This document shows, one piece after another, positions 12,197 through 24,018 of a stretch of 64,000 bases of DNA (position 1 is the stretch's first letter; every line of letters begins with the position of its first letter). Below the pieces are notes generated by a model, which saw only the letters and a program-made list of their open reading frames with translations, did no database searches and was not told where the DNA came from. Source of the DNA: Apium graveolens. Taxonomy: Eukaryota; Streptophyta; Magnoliopsida; Apiales; Apiaceae. Where the stretch lies: positions 299,459,957 to 299,523,956 of the forward strand of contig NC_133650.1 of the NCBI RefSeq assembly GCF_009905375.1. Reading direction: 5' to 3'. The position numbers and the translations under genes are program-made.

Positions 12197-12209
12197 ACAA
12201 GTGGGAGAT
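12197..12209 (+). other. Element B polypurine tract
   Basis: CAAGTGGGAGAT lies directly before the 3' LTR start TGAAAGAG. The polypurine tract primes plus-strand cDNA synthesis. Confidence 0.8.
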
Positions 12210-13871
12210 TGAAAGAGATATGTCCTAAGTCCAATCATGTATGAGGATTTAGGAATAACTTTTATGTAATCTGTTTTGATTTCATTGATATTAATAAAAG
12301 ACTTATTTTATTTTTATTGCGGGCTCAATCTATTTTAAGTGTTTAAATAAGATATACCACAGTTTAGAGTAAAGCTTTTTATGGATTGTGATGAGATCAT
12401 AATAATGAGACCTAAAAGATGATAACTCTAAACTTAAATAGTTCCTGGTCATAGGATTACTAACTGGTAATTAACAATCTGCAAAGATCAGTACATACTA
12501 TGTTTGCTTTATTATGAAGGCTGTCTGTTCTCATAGACATTTGTGTGGTGACACTAAAGCTAGTATGTAGGTGCTTATTATAGAATAAGTTCACTGAACA
12601 TGACTCGCACAGATGAACAACTGATGGAGTTCACTCACGTGTTAGTAGTTATTCACATAGTGATAGTTGTACAAGTATCCTTAGACTTGAGATCATCATA
12701 GTCATCTTATGTACACTGAACTATGCTTTGGTTTAGTTCTTAGTCTCAAGGGACAATTATAAGGGCTCTACTGGGTATAGGAATTTGTACACGAAGATAG
12801 TGTATGATCAATAAAGGATCTACCCCTTCCAGTGAAGGAAGAGAATGTGCAATGCTGATCCACTTATGCTAGTTCAGGAATCTCTGGCCAGAGTGAATGA
12901 AATTAGAAAGGAGTTTCTAATTTATATTAAATTGAACTAAGAATAGTGAATGGGAAAGCAAATGATTAAATAAGATAGGTTTGACACAAGTTCCATGCCT
13001 TGTATTTAATCGTGACATTGCAGGGTGGAAGGAATTGATTGTACGGTACCTACTCACTGAATGGGTTCTTGGTATTCTAAGCAGTGAATTCGTATTATCC
13101 GGATAGTCGCGATATGCTGAGAAGTATCCCTCACGATGTAGAATGAATATGATTAATTAATCATATTTAATGAATTAGAGAATTTATATAAATAATGATA
13201 AAATAGTTTTATTATTATTTATTTCTACTACCGGCTTAATATTGAACCTATAGGGTCACACCATAAAAGGGAATGATTTAATGGTGGAGGAATTAATTAA
13301 TAATGGCTGGTAATTATTTATTTGTGAAATAAATAATTAATTAGCAAATTTAATAATTGATTAAATGAGATTTAATTAATTATAAATTAATTAAGAAAAG
13401 TTCTTAATATTATTAATTAAGAATTTAATTTTGGAAATTAAATCAAGTGAGAGAATTATTTTTAAAGTGTTTAGAAAAAGGATTAATAATTAAAAGGTGT
13501 TTTAATTATTAGTTAATAGGGTAATAAGAATAAAGGGTTAATAATAATAAAATTTTATGGGAAAATTTTCAGCTGAAAATTTTGCCTATAAATATACTAT
13601 TATAAACCCTTATTTTGTCTTAACCTAAAAATTTCAAAACCCTAATTCTCTCCACCTCCTCCTCCTCCATTACATCGATTTCTTGGTGGATACCGGTGGG
13701 GTGCTTCACACTTGAAAAGCAGCTGCTAGGGACCTCCGCTCGTGGTTCTTGGATCGCTTTTAAAGATTAGAAACGATCCCTCGATTTAATTTACGATCTG
13801 TATGCATATTATATGGATTTTATGTCATGAAAATTGTTTTACCATGCTTTCGTGATAGATAAAATCCTGCA
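12210..13871 (+). repeat. Element B 3' LTR (1662 bp)
   Basis: Begins TGAAAGAGATATG after the PPT and ends TCCTGCA, where the sequence switches mid-codon to the env-position frame of element E. It is the complete version of the LTR and shows that the 5' copy lacks its first 142 bp. TATA-like CTATAAATA and AAACCCTAA recur here, as in the 5' copy. Confidence 0.93.
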
Positions 13872-16730
13872 GAAGCACAGGTTCATGCATCAGAACATGT
13901 GACAGTTGAAGCTAAAACTGTGGATTCTCAGAAAGTAACTGCAGCTGAAGGTTCTGATACCTTAAAGAGAAAGAGAACTGTAAACTCTGATGATAAAGCA
14001 ACTCCTTCATTTGCAAGGAGATTGAAGAAAATGAGGGATAAGAGGCATTTGGCTAAGCCTCCATCAGAGAATACTGAAGAAGCTGAGGAAAGGGATCAGG
14101 AATCTCTGATCTCAAATCCAATTGTGATTGAATCTCTACCACCTCCAGCTACAACCCAAGACATTGTTCCTGATACAGGGGTTACTCCTCCAGTCTCTCA
14201 TATTCATGAAGATATTACAGTTGAAGATTCAGGCTTAAGTCCTGAAATTGACATCAACAGGCTGCACACTCCTACTATTCTGTATTTGGAAGCTCCTACA
14301 GCAGCTCAGACATCTCCAACTCATTCTCCAATTTTAAATGTTGATGCTGAGATACCATCTACTCCAACAACACCTATTCTGGAGATAAATTCTGATGCTC
14401 AGAATCCAGATGAAGTCATTCCTGAATCTCCAGTTGCTTCACACATTCCAGTGCTGTCAGAACATACTGAGTCTTCTTCAAGTTCTGAAGACAGTGTTTC
14501 TGTTCATACTCCAACTCCTGTACTTGGAAAGGAAGCATTGGTCAAGAAATTTGTTGAACAGGATGCTCCTATACCTTGGGATGAAACTCATAGAGGAGTA
14601 GAGTGGACCAAGAAGTGGAATGATTCTGATTTCATTCCAAGTTCTAAAGTTCTGACAGAGCACATTGCTAAAGCTGATGAGCTTGTGTTAAATTATGATA
14701 TAAAGACACAACTCAAGATCATTGCTCTATCTACCAAGAACCTTCAAGGTCTTCACTCTCAAACTCAAGTAAAGGCTGATACACTATAAGAATCATTTAA
14801 CAAGCTAGATATGCAAATCAAGCTTGACAAGACAAGGATTATCATACCTACACTTGAGAAAGTAGAAGCAATTGAGAAAGCTCAAGAGAAGCAACATGCC
14901 CAAATCTCTGAGGTCAGGGCTAATCAAGCTTCTCAACAGGCTCAATTGGATGAAATCCAATCTTCAGTTGAACTTTTTCTCTCACTCCTACTATCAGATG
15001 ATGCCAAAAAGGGGGAGAAGATGGTTAAGTCCAAATGCTCAACTGATCAAATACTGAAGAAGAAAGATGATGAAGCTGATGACCAGGGAAACCCTAGCAA
15101 GGGTAGAGGTCAAGTTCAAGGTAAAGAGCACAACACCAAGGTTTCTTCAAGGAAACTAATTACTGATACAAGCAAATCTTTTATTCAAAAGAAGATAAGT
15201 TCCGAAGCTGCTAAAACTAAAAATCTGATAGCAAGTACTGAAACTCAAAATCTTATATCAAGTTCTGATGAGCAAAGTCTGATGACAAAGCCTGATGTTC
15301 TGACACAAGGTGGAAGTCAAGATTCTCAAAAGTTCATGCAAACTCTGAAGCTCAAGGGAAAGCAGACTACTGTCTACTATAAAGATCCCAAGATTCAGAC
15401 ACTTGATGAGAAAATTGCTAGAAGATTATTTCTGAAGTATAATCCATGAATGGATTTAGAAAATCTCAAGGAGGAAGAAGCTAGATTTAAAGCTGAAAAG
15501 AATAATTTAAAGCCAAAAGCTTTTGTTGCAAAGAAACCTCCAAGGCCTAAGGTAAAAGGCATTGTGATCAAGGAGAAGTCAAATACTGAGGCATCAAAGC
15601 CCAAAACAAGATCACAATCTGAGATTGATCCCAAAGACAAAGGGAAAGAAAAAGTTGATGAACCAATCAAGCCACAGGAGATGAAAATTTCTCAAATCCT
15701 GATAAAACCTGTGTGCAAAATGGTTCAAGTTACTGATGATACTCTTGCTGAAGATGAAGATGTTCAAACTCTGAAAAGAAGGAAGATTTCTGAAGAATCC
15801 AAGACTACCTCTGACAAGGCTCAAGTTGTTCAGAGTCAAGAACAACAAGCTATAACAGAAACAACAAGTTCTGATAAAGTCATCAAGACATCAACCTCTG
15901 ACAGTGCTCAAGTTGATATAGACAAGATGGAAGTAGCTGATAAAAAGAAACTTCTGTGGAAAAATGTCAAACCATCAGATCCAAAGAAAAGTTAATTATT
16001 GTCTACTTTCATGACTATTGGGTTAAATGCTAGAGAACCAAGAGACAGGGCTGGACTAGGTTTTGATGAAGCTAAGATTAAAACATGAGTTGAAGTTGCT
16101 ACTAGAGATCCATTTCTATTGACTGACAGACCTCTTGAAGATGTTACACAGAAACACCTTGATAAGGTTATCTATGTTCAAGTGGTACTGGATGCTCATG
16201 ACAAGCACAATATCAAGGAAAATCTGATTCTATTTCTTGAAGATGGAAGGACATATCAAATGTCAGAATCAGATGTGTTAAACAAATCACTGAAAGAACT
16301 TCAATTCTTTCATTACCTTTTAGAGGTAAAGTCTGATATTACCGGGAGATGGTCAAATTTCATATTGAAGACCATAAGAGATAAATCAAGAATTTATGAT
16401 TCAAGAGTTACATAATTTATTCCTAATATTGTTGAAGATGATGGAAGTGAAATTCCAATAAAGAAGGATTCTGCTAAGCATGAAGTGTTACTGAATGAGA
16501 AATGTCTATGCTACAATGAAGATTTTTCCCATCCTAGGGTAATAAGACTGAATGATGGTTTAGAAAGAAACCATATCTCTGCTTTAAGGACTGCAATCTA
16601 CCAGATTGGGAGTCAAGATGAAGAGATGAAGCAAGTTAAAGCTACAATGTCTCAAGTCCTGAGGAGTAAAGAAGAAAAGCTGATATCAAGCTTTGTCAAT
16701 AATCATTATGGATTCAGATTGAATCAGTGA
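13872..16730 (+). pseudogene. Element E env-position ORF, 3' part, stops only
   Basis: Homologous to the large downstream ORF of G and H. Shared pieces in order are a basic Ser/Thr-rich segment (KRKRT, RRLKKMRDKRH), the DQESLIS block, an APIPWDETHRGVEWTKKW segment, a Gln-rich coiled coil (residues around SQQAQLDEIQSSVELF), MDLENLKEEEARFK, and a C-terminal domain with LFLEDGRTYQM. One frame runs for 2.86 kb without a frameshift. It is interrupted only by stops at 14787-14789, 15447-15449, 15993-15995, 16086-16088 and 16413-16415. No signal peptide or membrane segment is visible. The function is unknown. Calling it an envelope rests on position alone. Confidence 0.82.
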
Positions 16731-16855
16731 GATTGGTAAAAGCTACAAGGACTGTAAGTTATAGTTAGTTATCTAGTTAAACTCTTATTTGTATTTGTAC
16801 TTAAATGTTTTTGACATCATCAAATCTATTATCTTGTATATTTTGCATAATTTAC

Positions 16856-16869
16856 AAGTTGGGGGAGAT
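16856..16869 (+). other. Element E polypurine tract
   Basis: AAGTTGGGGGAGAT lies directly before the 3' LTR. It is identical to the tract in G and H on the other strand. Confidence 0.88.
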
Positions 16870-17454
16870 TGTTAGATATATTTGAGATGTCATGTCTAAT
16901 ATGATTCATGTTTAGTTTTCAGATCTTAATAAACAGGACATATCAGGACTTACTGAAATCAGGACTTACTGGAAGTCGGAACTTAATATCAGAACTTAAG
17001 GTCATATCAGAACTTAAGGTCATATCAGAACTTAAGTGCGGGAAGACTTTCATATAAGGAAGGAAGCTGATTTACAGTAGAAGATCGAGACTAAAATAAA
17101 AGAAGATATGCATGGAAAGAGTTAGAGGACTAGAATACTTGTAGAAGATATCTGACTGATATATTTTAGGAGACATAATTATATTTCATATCAATTAGAA
17201 GTTATCTTGTAACTGTGTACTATATAAACACAGACTTAGGGTTTACACTATATGTGTTATCATTATCGATAAAATTATACATTGTAACCTAGCAGCTCTT
17301 AGTGATATTTATTCATCACTGAGAGAGAACAACAGTTCTTATTGTAACAGATTTTATTCAATATACTTGATCTTTGTTACATACTTGTGTTAAATCGATT
17401 TAATTGTATAAACACTGTATTCAACCCCCTTCTACAGTGTTGTGTGACCTAACA
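16870..17454 (+). repeat. Element E 3' LTR (585 bp)
   Basis: Runs from TGTTAGATATATTTG to TGTGACCTAACA. TATATAAA is at 17221-17228 and TAGGGTTT (reverse of AAACCCTA) at 17237-17244. An 18-bp unit, ATATCAGAACTTAAGGTC, is repeated almost three times at 16986-17037. Confidence 0.92.
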
Positions 17455-18642
17455 CAATATAACCAAAATCTTTGAAGAAACTGAACTCTATCTAAATTGA
17501 ACTAAATTAAAATTATTGTCCTACATCATTTTCTCTTTTTCAATTGGTGGGTTCATAACTTCTTTTCTCTCAAAATCCTAATGAGAGTCGGTCGTCATTC
17601 ATAACTATCATCCATCTTTCACCATCCCTCCTTCCATCAAATTCACATCCGTCTCATCCATACTCTCATCCCGTTTCCTCCATTTCTAAATCTTTAATTT
17701 CTATTATAATAGTTTTCAATAAAATCGAGATCTAAATCCTTTTAAGTGTGATCGTGTTACCGTACCCATCTTTTTGGGTTGTTGATTGTCCCCATTTTTG
17801 GGTGTATGTCTTGTTGCGTTTTTGATTCGTTGTCATGTTGCATTAAGAATGATTTCTCCGGTGTATTGGGAGATCCAGCTTCAAATCTGGAATTGTGGTA
17901 CTTATCGCGAGAGTTCACCTCGCACAACAAAGGATTATTCAATATATGGGGCATCAGTACCCCCAACCTCAGTTGGTGTAACTGATGGATATGAACGCTG
18001 GTCTATCGCCGATTTTTTATGTGCGCATGTCAAGTGATTCTACTATTTTCAGTGATAGTGGTGTCGACTGGATTGCTTGAGAAACTTTTGTAATCATTTT
18101 TATTATCAAGAATATTTTTATGCTATCTGTTAAGCAATCTGAAAACAAAACGGCTATTTGTTTACCTCGGTTTTTATTTCACAATCAGGTTGTAGTTGTC
18201 AGTCGACTGTGTTCTTATGTTTTATATTCAATAAAATTTTATTATTCGTCAAAAAAATTAAAATTATTGCCCTTGGCAAATGCTATTGCACACGACAGAT
18301 TGTCACCGAAATATGTGCACGAACGATATATCCCTCCCATAATTTTCGTGAATTTTAAATTTAGTTCTTAATGTGATTATCGTCGCCATTTTTATGTTTA
18401 TATATCTTGGATTTTGATTATACATAAACCCAAGTTAAACGATTTATACGATTCGATTCAGTAATTGATTAGTGTATGTGGTTGACTTGTTGCAGCAAAG
18501 CTTCTCATGGAAGCCTCTCCTCCAGCTGGACTGCCTACTGCTGGAGTAGCTTATTAGTGTATGACGTCAGTCACTTTACCCCCTTCATATCTTACCAAAT
18601 TAGGGTTTTAGTTTTGATTCAACTTTCATCATCGTTATCATA
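17455..18642. other. Host intergenic or 5' flank of the GRF gene
   Basis: No convincing gene. CT-rich stretches at 17520-17700 look like leader DNA. Open frames at 17779-18037 and 18120-18371 have no recognisable domain. One TGACGTCA lies at 18562-18569, about 75 bp before the start codon of the next gene. Some of this may be its promoter or 5' untranslated region. Confidence 0.5.
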
Positions 18643-21600
18643 ATGTTGAGTAATAATAATTATCCCAACTATATTCCAGCGGCGATGTTATACAGTTCTT
18701 CACCAGGCTACAATTTTCAATTCCGGGATTGTAGGCCCAACTATTTGGTGCCTGTATCTCGCTATTATTATTACTACTACTATTATCCTGATTCACAGCA
18801 ACATATGAATCACCGTCTTATCACCGCTAATCCTCCGAGGACTCTTTTTCGACGGAGCCACGAGTTCCAGGATCCTGATGATCCTGAACCGTACTCTCCG
18901 CGAGTTTTGGCTCGCAGGGAAAATATGAGTAACGAATTCCAGGATGATCCTGAACCGTACTCTCGGCGAGTTTTGGCTCGCAGGGAAAATATGAGTAACG
19001 AATTCCAGGATGATCCTGAACCATACTCTCGGCGAGTTTTGGCTCGCAGGGAAAATATGAGTAGGGAAAATATGAGTAACGAATTCCAGGATGATCCTGG
19101 AACTACCTGGCGGCAGAGAACTAGTTGGATTGATAGCAATCCTTCTCAATTGCGGGTTGTGGCTGCTCCCGGGAGAAGAAGAGTTGTTTACCGGGATGAC
19201 TATGGTACGAACTCTTGGCGGGAAAGAATCCACGGATGCAATGTGCCTGATAGAAGATGGATTTTCCGCGATCCTGAGGGAGGTTTTCGAGTTATAGATG
19301 ACAGGGAAAGGGAAACAAGAAGATGGCATGGTACTCGGGATAATCAAACAACAGCACCTTTGCGAAAAACAAGCCGCAGATTTCCTGTACGGAAGCCTTT
19401 ACAAATTTCAAATTTGCCTAGAAGAAGATGGACTACCCGCGATCCATCCCATTTTCAAGCCTTTTCTTCCAGGAAAAGAAGAAGATTAACTCCTTTGGTT
19501 GCTCCTGGAGAATCCTCTTTGCGAGTTTCAAATTCCCCTAAAAGAAGATGGACTTCCCGCAATTCTTCCAATTTTCAAGCCTTTCCTTTTAGGAAAAGAA
19601 AAAGACTAGCTCCCCGAGAATCCACTTTGCAAGTTTCAGATTTCCAGAAAAGACGAAGCAAAAGACTAGCTACCCGGGTTGCTATTAGAGAATCCACTTT
19701 GCAAGTTCCAGATTTCCGGAAAAGACGAAGCGAAAGACATATTAGAGAATCCACTTCGCAAGTTTCAGATTTCCAGAGACTAAGCAAAAGACTAGCTCCC
19801 CAGGTTGCTATTAGAGAATCCACTTTGCAAGTTCCAGATCTCCAGAAAAAACGAAGCAAAAGACATATTAGAGAATCCACCTCGCAAGTTTCAGATTTCC
19901 AGAGATTAAGCAAAAGACTAGCTCCCCGGGTTGATATTAGAGAATCCACTTTGCAAGTTCCAGCTTTCCAGAAAAGACGAACACACAAATTTCGTAAATG
20001 GTTTCCTTTGCGAATTTCAAATCAGTTGATGAAAAGAAGTCAGAGGAGTTATGCTTGTTTCAAGTGTAAAAAATTAGGCCACTTCGCCAGAAGGTGTCCC
20101 CAAAATAAATGTTTCAAATGTAAAAAACTAGGCCACTATGCCATCAGGTGTCCCCAAAACATGGCAAACAACAAGTCTAGCCTTTCTTCATCAGTTTCAG
20201 TGTTTGTGGAAAAAGACGGCTTAGAATATGCTCCCCCCTCCTTGCTTTGTCAGTGTGGTCTACGCTGTTCACTCGGAACCAGGAAAAAGAATAATCGGAA
20301 AGTGTACACTTGCCCGGTCAGTTCATTGCATTACAAATTAATGTTACTTTATAGTTTACTACTATTTCCAGATTAATTAATTACTAGAAAATGTTTCTTC
20401 TTCTTGCAGCTTAAAAGCTGCAAAACATTTAGATGGGAAGATGAGGTGAAAGAGGATGAGCTAATTAGTGTCCCAAGATGCGAGTGTGGGGCAGGATTCT
20501 GCCGCCAATATACTGAGTCAGATGGTACTGAAGTTGGTCGCAAGTATTTTGCCTGCCCTATAAAAAAGGTGATGTTTTGGCTCCATCACTGACTCTGCTT
20601 GAGTCTTACATTTTATTAGTACTTCACATGTATGGTAAATTCATTATTGTGTATTGGCATTCATGGTGTGCCTATTTTCTTGACTACCATATATCCTTGT
20701 TTTCCAGCTAAACTTGATTTGCCTACTATTTGAGTTGTAAATTCTCTTTAGTGGAAGTAGATACTAAATGTCATAAAATTCGTACACCCCAGTCCCCAGG
20801 AATAGCACATGCAACATACACTAAAACCTCTATATAATATAGTTGGGATTAGAGAATTTCATTAATCTAAAGAGGTACTAATTAATCGATAAATAATTAT
20901 AAATTTATAGAGAGTTAAGAGTTTTCCGCATTGAACAAAGGTTAATTTTAGTTATATAAATGTAACTGAAATGAACTATACTAATTTATTTATTTTACGT
21001 AATTCAATGTACATTGGTTATGAATTGAATGTAAATCGACAAGATTTAGCGTTACCGTACGTGTTGATTTGAACTTTAAAAATAATGGCAAGATGGTGAT
21101 AAATACTAGACGACGCCTTACACCTAAAGACTCAACGCATCAAAATACTGAATCACTTTCTATTTAGTTCGAAAGTAACACCTAAACTAAACTTTTAGAT
21201 GGAAAAGGGAAGGTTATCATTAAGTTTTACGTAGATTTAAATGTTAAGAAAAAATAATTAAATCATATATATATATATATTGTTCTTATAGATATAATTA
21301 TGAAGAATTACTAAATTAATGATATTATAGGCTCCATAAACGTATAAGGCAATTTTTAAAAAATTATTATCTTGTCGAAATTAGTTACTTTCTTTAACTA
21401 ACCCAAGTCGGGACCGGAGAAAATATTATCTTAGAGAGGTTATAAATTTAACGAGTTTTATTTATGGAGGTTTTACTGTATACCTAAAATTTTTAGTCCG
21501 GATTAAGGAATATGTATTATGTCTAAAATATTTTACTTGAGATTGGTATATTATAAGATAATGACGTTAGGAAACCAATTTTTGCACAATGATTATGGAC

Positions 21601-22933
21601 AGAAGTAGCCTTGAATTTCATGCAGTTTAGGAGTATTAAGTGTTAATTCTGAAATCTGGGATAATATCAGTAAGCAGAGAAGTATAGTAATTCTGAAATT
21701 TCCTAATGACAGGGGAATAGAAGGAAAAATACCCCCATTTTGATTTCACGTTCTGTGTACATATATAGCCGTCCACTCCTCTGCTTTGCACCTCAAATAT
21801 TTTTCTCGAGTTGGTTGCTCATGGTCTCCACCCAAGAATCTTTTCAGTGTTTTATGTCTTGGATTTTAATCAATTATTTATATATTAAATTGAAAATATA
21901 TTGTGAAATAATAACCTACAATTTAATTTTTATGTTATTGCTTAGAATATGCCCCCATTTTGATTTCACGTTCTGTATACATATATAGCCGTCCACTCCT
22001 CTGCTTTACACCTCAAATATTTTCCTCAAGTTGGTTGCTCATGGTCTCCACCCAAGAATCTTTTCGGTGTTTTATTTCTTGGATTTTAATCAAATTTGTT
22101 ATATATTAAAATGAAAATATATTGTGAAATGATAACCTACAATTTATTTTTTATGTTATTGGTTAGAATATTTTCTCTTAATACAGTTTGACCTTGAAAG
22201 ACCTCTAGTACAAGTGATATGATATATCGGTTATTTGTCATTTGGACTCCAAACAGATCTAATAAAGCATTGCATATTTGCATGACTTTTGTGAGAACCT
22301 TTCAGTTAACTAGATCATATTAGAATGGGGATGGATTTATTTTTGCATGATTCTTGATAACCTTTCAATGAACTAAATCGTCATTGATGTTGTAATTGAA
22401 TCCCTAAGAACTTAAAGTATCCGGTATTGATTATTATGCATTTACTAGTTAACATATTGATGATGATAAATTTTCAGGGACAAGGAGCTTGTAGATTTTT
22501 AAAGTTGCTTAATGATGAATCATTGACAAATAACAGACCCGTGGAAAGAATTAACCCTCTTAAGTTTAAAGTAGGGAATTGCAGTGGTACCTTCCCTTGG
22601 AAAGATCTTCAGAAGGAGATCAGATCCAATGTATTGGACACTGTTGAATATTATCCTAATGAGAAGGAAATATCAGGTAATCAAGAGGGGGAACTGATGG
22701 AAGTAGACTTAGGGTGTAAAGAAGATACATCAAATAAAACTCCGAGAAAGTGCAACAAACGATTACGAGATGGAGCTCCAAAAAATGATAGTTCTTTTTC
22801 CAACACTGTTGTTGAGTTAGTCACTCCTCAATCCTACAGTGAAGGCGGAGATACTGAAGGCATTGCTCATGTCAGGAAGAGTATGTATCTGAGACAGACC
22901 TCTATTGAGCAAAATGTATTCCGGAATTTATAA
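18643..22933 (+). CDS. CCHC and GRF zinc-finger protein, three exons
   Basis: Proposed exons are 18643-20316, 20410-20568 and 22478-22933, all joined in phase 0 with GT-AG introns, giving about 762 residues. The N-terminus has an eight-Tyr run, then repeats of NEFQDDPEPYSRRVLARREN (66-bp units from 18862), then basic RESTLQVPDFQKRRSKR-type repeats (about 19618-19975). Two knuckles follow, CFKCKKLGHFARRC and CFKCKKLGHYAIRC. GRF finger 1 starts CQCGLRCS in exon 1 and is completed by CKTFRWEDE in exon 2. GRF finger 2 (CECGAGFC to YFACPIKK) is completed by GQGACRF in exon 3. GRF fingers bind nucleic acid, often single-stranded DNA, in repair and topoisomerase proteins, so a nucleic-acid role is likely. 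The exact function is unknown. The splicing of split fingers strongly supports the model. The ATG choice is less certain. Confidence 0.85.
20816..21482. mobile_element. Candidate MITE-like element in intron 2 of the GRF gene
   Basis: The left edge ACACTAAAACCTCTATATAA and the inverted right edge (reading ACAGTAAAACCTCCATAAAT on the minus strand) form imperfect terminal inverted repeats about 667 bp apart. The inside is AT-rich and non-coding. No target duplication was confirmed. Similar TAAAACCTCTATAAAT ends are common in plant non-autonomous DNA transposons. Confidence 0.5.
21731..22170. repeat. Two tandem copies of a 220-bp unit in intron 2
   Basis: The unit starting CCCCCATTTTGATTTCACG at about 21732 recurs at 21952 with only scattered differences, including the ATTTTAATCAA and TTAGAATAT ends. 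It is a local tandem duplication. Confidence 0.9.
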
Positions 22934-23820
22934 TATTTATAATATTATAAATTATAATACCTCGATGACAAGTAGGGCGCCAAATTATGTACCATATTTA
23001 TAATATTCCTGTTTGATAATTTGTAAGATTTTGTGGCAAAAATGAAGTATTATTAACTAAACTGTTGGATCTGTCATTAAGTTGATGTAATGGGCTCTCT
23101 ACTAAGCCTTTCTTTACTTGATGCTGAGAGGATGTTTCTCCAATTCTCCTTGTAGACTGGCACATGCAATCTTGCTAACTAGAAAAGCATGGTGTGGCAG
23201 CAAGTTATGGACACCCAGTGAACTAAATTAACAATTCATATTTGGTTTAACGGTAGAAATGTCTGCTCCTCAGCAAATGTAACTCTAAAAAGTTGCAACA
23301 TGACAGACAGGAACAATGAATTTAACAAGAGTTTCTGTTAAAATATTTTTGATTGTTGAAGTTACAAATTTGAATTTAGTTTGAGAAATAGTATAATATA
23401 TTTTTAGAGAAGGTTTTTAGTTTGAAATGTTCAATATAATTATTACTCCAATTAAACTTTCTCTCATGATCATCTCATCTTTGAAAAGAAAGTTTTGAAG
23501 TGAAATCGATCCATATTTAACTTCGCTTTCTACTCTTTTCTTTCCTTTAAAAATCTCGGAAACAAGCTAAAAAAAAGTAAACAAACACATATATTTTCCT
23601 TTCTCTTCAAATTTAAACTCGATAACAGAGCGTCAAAGCGCTTCTTTAAATGACAGTGAAGGAAAATATTTTTATTTTTTTTGTCGGAGAAAATGTCTTT
23701 ATATTAAATTATAAAAACTATGTAACAGAAGGAATACATGTTTACTGTCAAAAAGTTAATTTAATAAAAAAATAATGAAGGAAAATATATTTCAGAAAAG
23801 TCAATTCAATTTCAAACCAA
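22934..23820. other. Host intergenic DNA between the GRF gene and eS27
   Basis: AT-rich with no long open frame. The start probably includes the 3' untranslated region of the GRF gene. Nothing else is recognised. Confidence 0.6.
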
Positions 23821-23918
23821 AAATATATATAAATAGGCGAGTACTTACTTGTGAGAAACCCAAAAGGCCCAAAAGCCCAATCCAGTTACAACATAAAACG
23901 CTACCTAGGGTTTGTTAC
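23821..23918 (+). promoter_or_regulatory. eS27 promoter: TATA-like box, site II-like motifs, telo-box
   Basis: ATATATATAAATAGG lies at about 23823-23838. Two GGCCCA/AGCCCA words (site II elements on the minus strand, TGGGCY) lie at about 23867-23882. CTAGGGTTTG, the reverse of the telo-box AAACCCTA, is near 23906. Site II plus telo-box is a known pairing in plant ribosomal-protein promoters and drives expression in dividing cells. The motifs are seen; the role is inferred from that family. Confidence 0.7.
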
Positions 23919-24018
23919 CCTCTCTACTAGCCACTTTCTCACTCCCTTATTAATTCTTCTTCTTATTGTAAAGCTCCGCCTCCATCGTTTAGCAGCAGCA
24001 GAAGAAGAAGCTATCAAC

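Larger units (their letters stand above)
5544..13871 (+). mobile_element. Element B: plus-strand Ty1/copia retrotransposon with 1.66-kb LTRs
   Basis: Direct repeats at 5544-7062 and 12352-13871 are its LTRs. The first is missing 142 bp at its start because element A sits there. Between them are a PBS, a 1.9-kb leader, a gag remnant, pol in the order PR-IN-RT-RNase H, and a PPT. B itself interrupts the env-position ORF of element E at 13872. About 14 differences were counted over the first 340 bp of LTR alignment (around 4 percent), mostly C/T and G/A changes, so it is older than G and H. The lineage may be Angela or Tork-like by LTR length and RT style, but this is not settled. Confidence 0.93.
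13872..17454 (+). mobile_element. Element E: 3' end of a plus-strand Sirevirus
   Basis: Holds the distal part of the env-position ORF, a PPT and the 3' LTR. It is related to but clearly diverged from the A/G/H family. The left part was separated by insertion of B and lies outside the window. Host DNA resumes at 17455. Confidence 0.88.

Noticed and set aside
17779..18371. Open frames of 66-83 codons before the GRF gene
   Set aside because: No domain and no clear splice link to the GRF gene; kept as flank.
19575..19988. Long antisense frames over the GRF gene repeats
   Set aside because: They mirror the repeat array of the real exon; no independent evidence.
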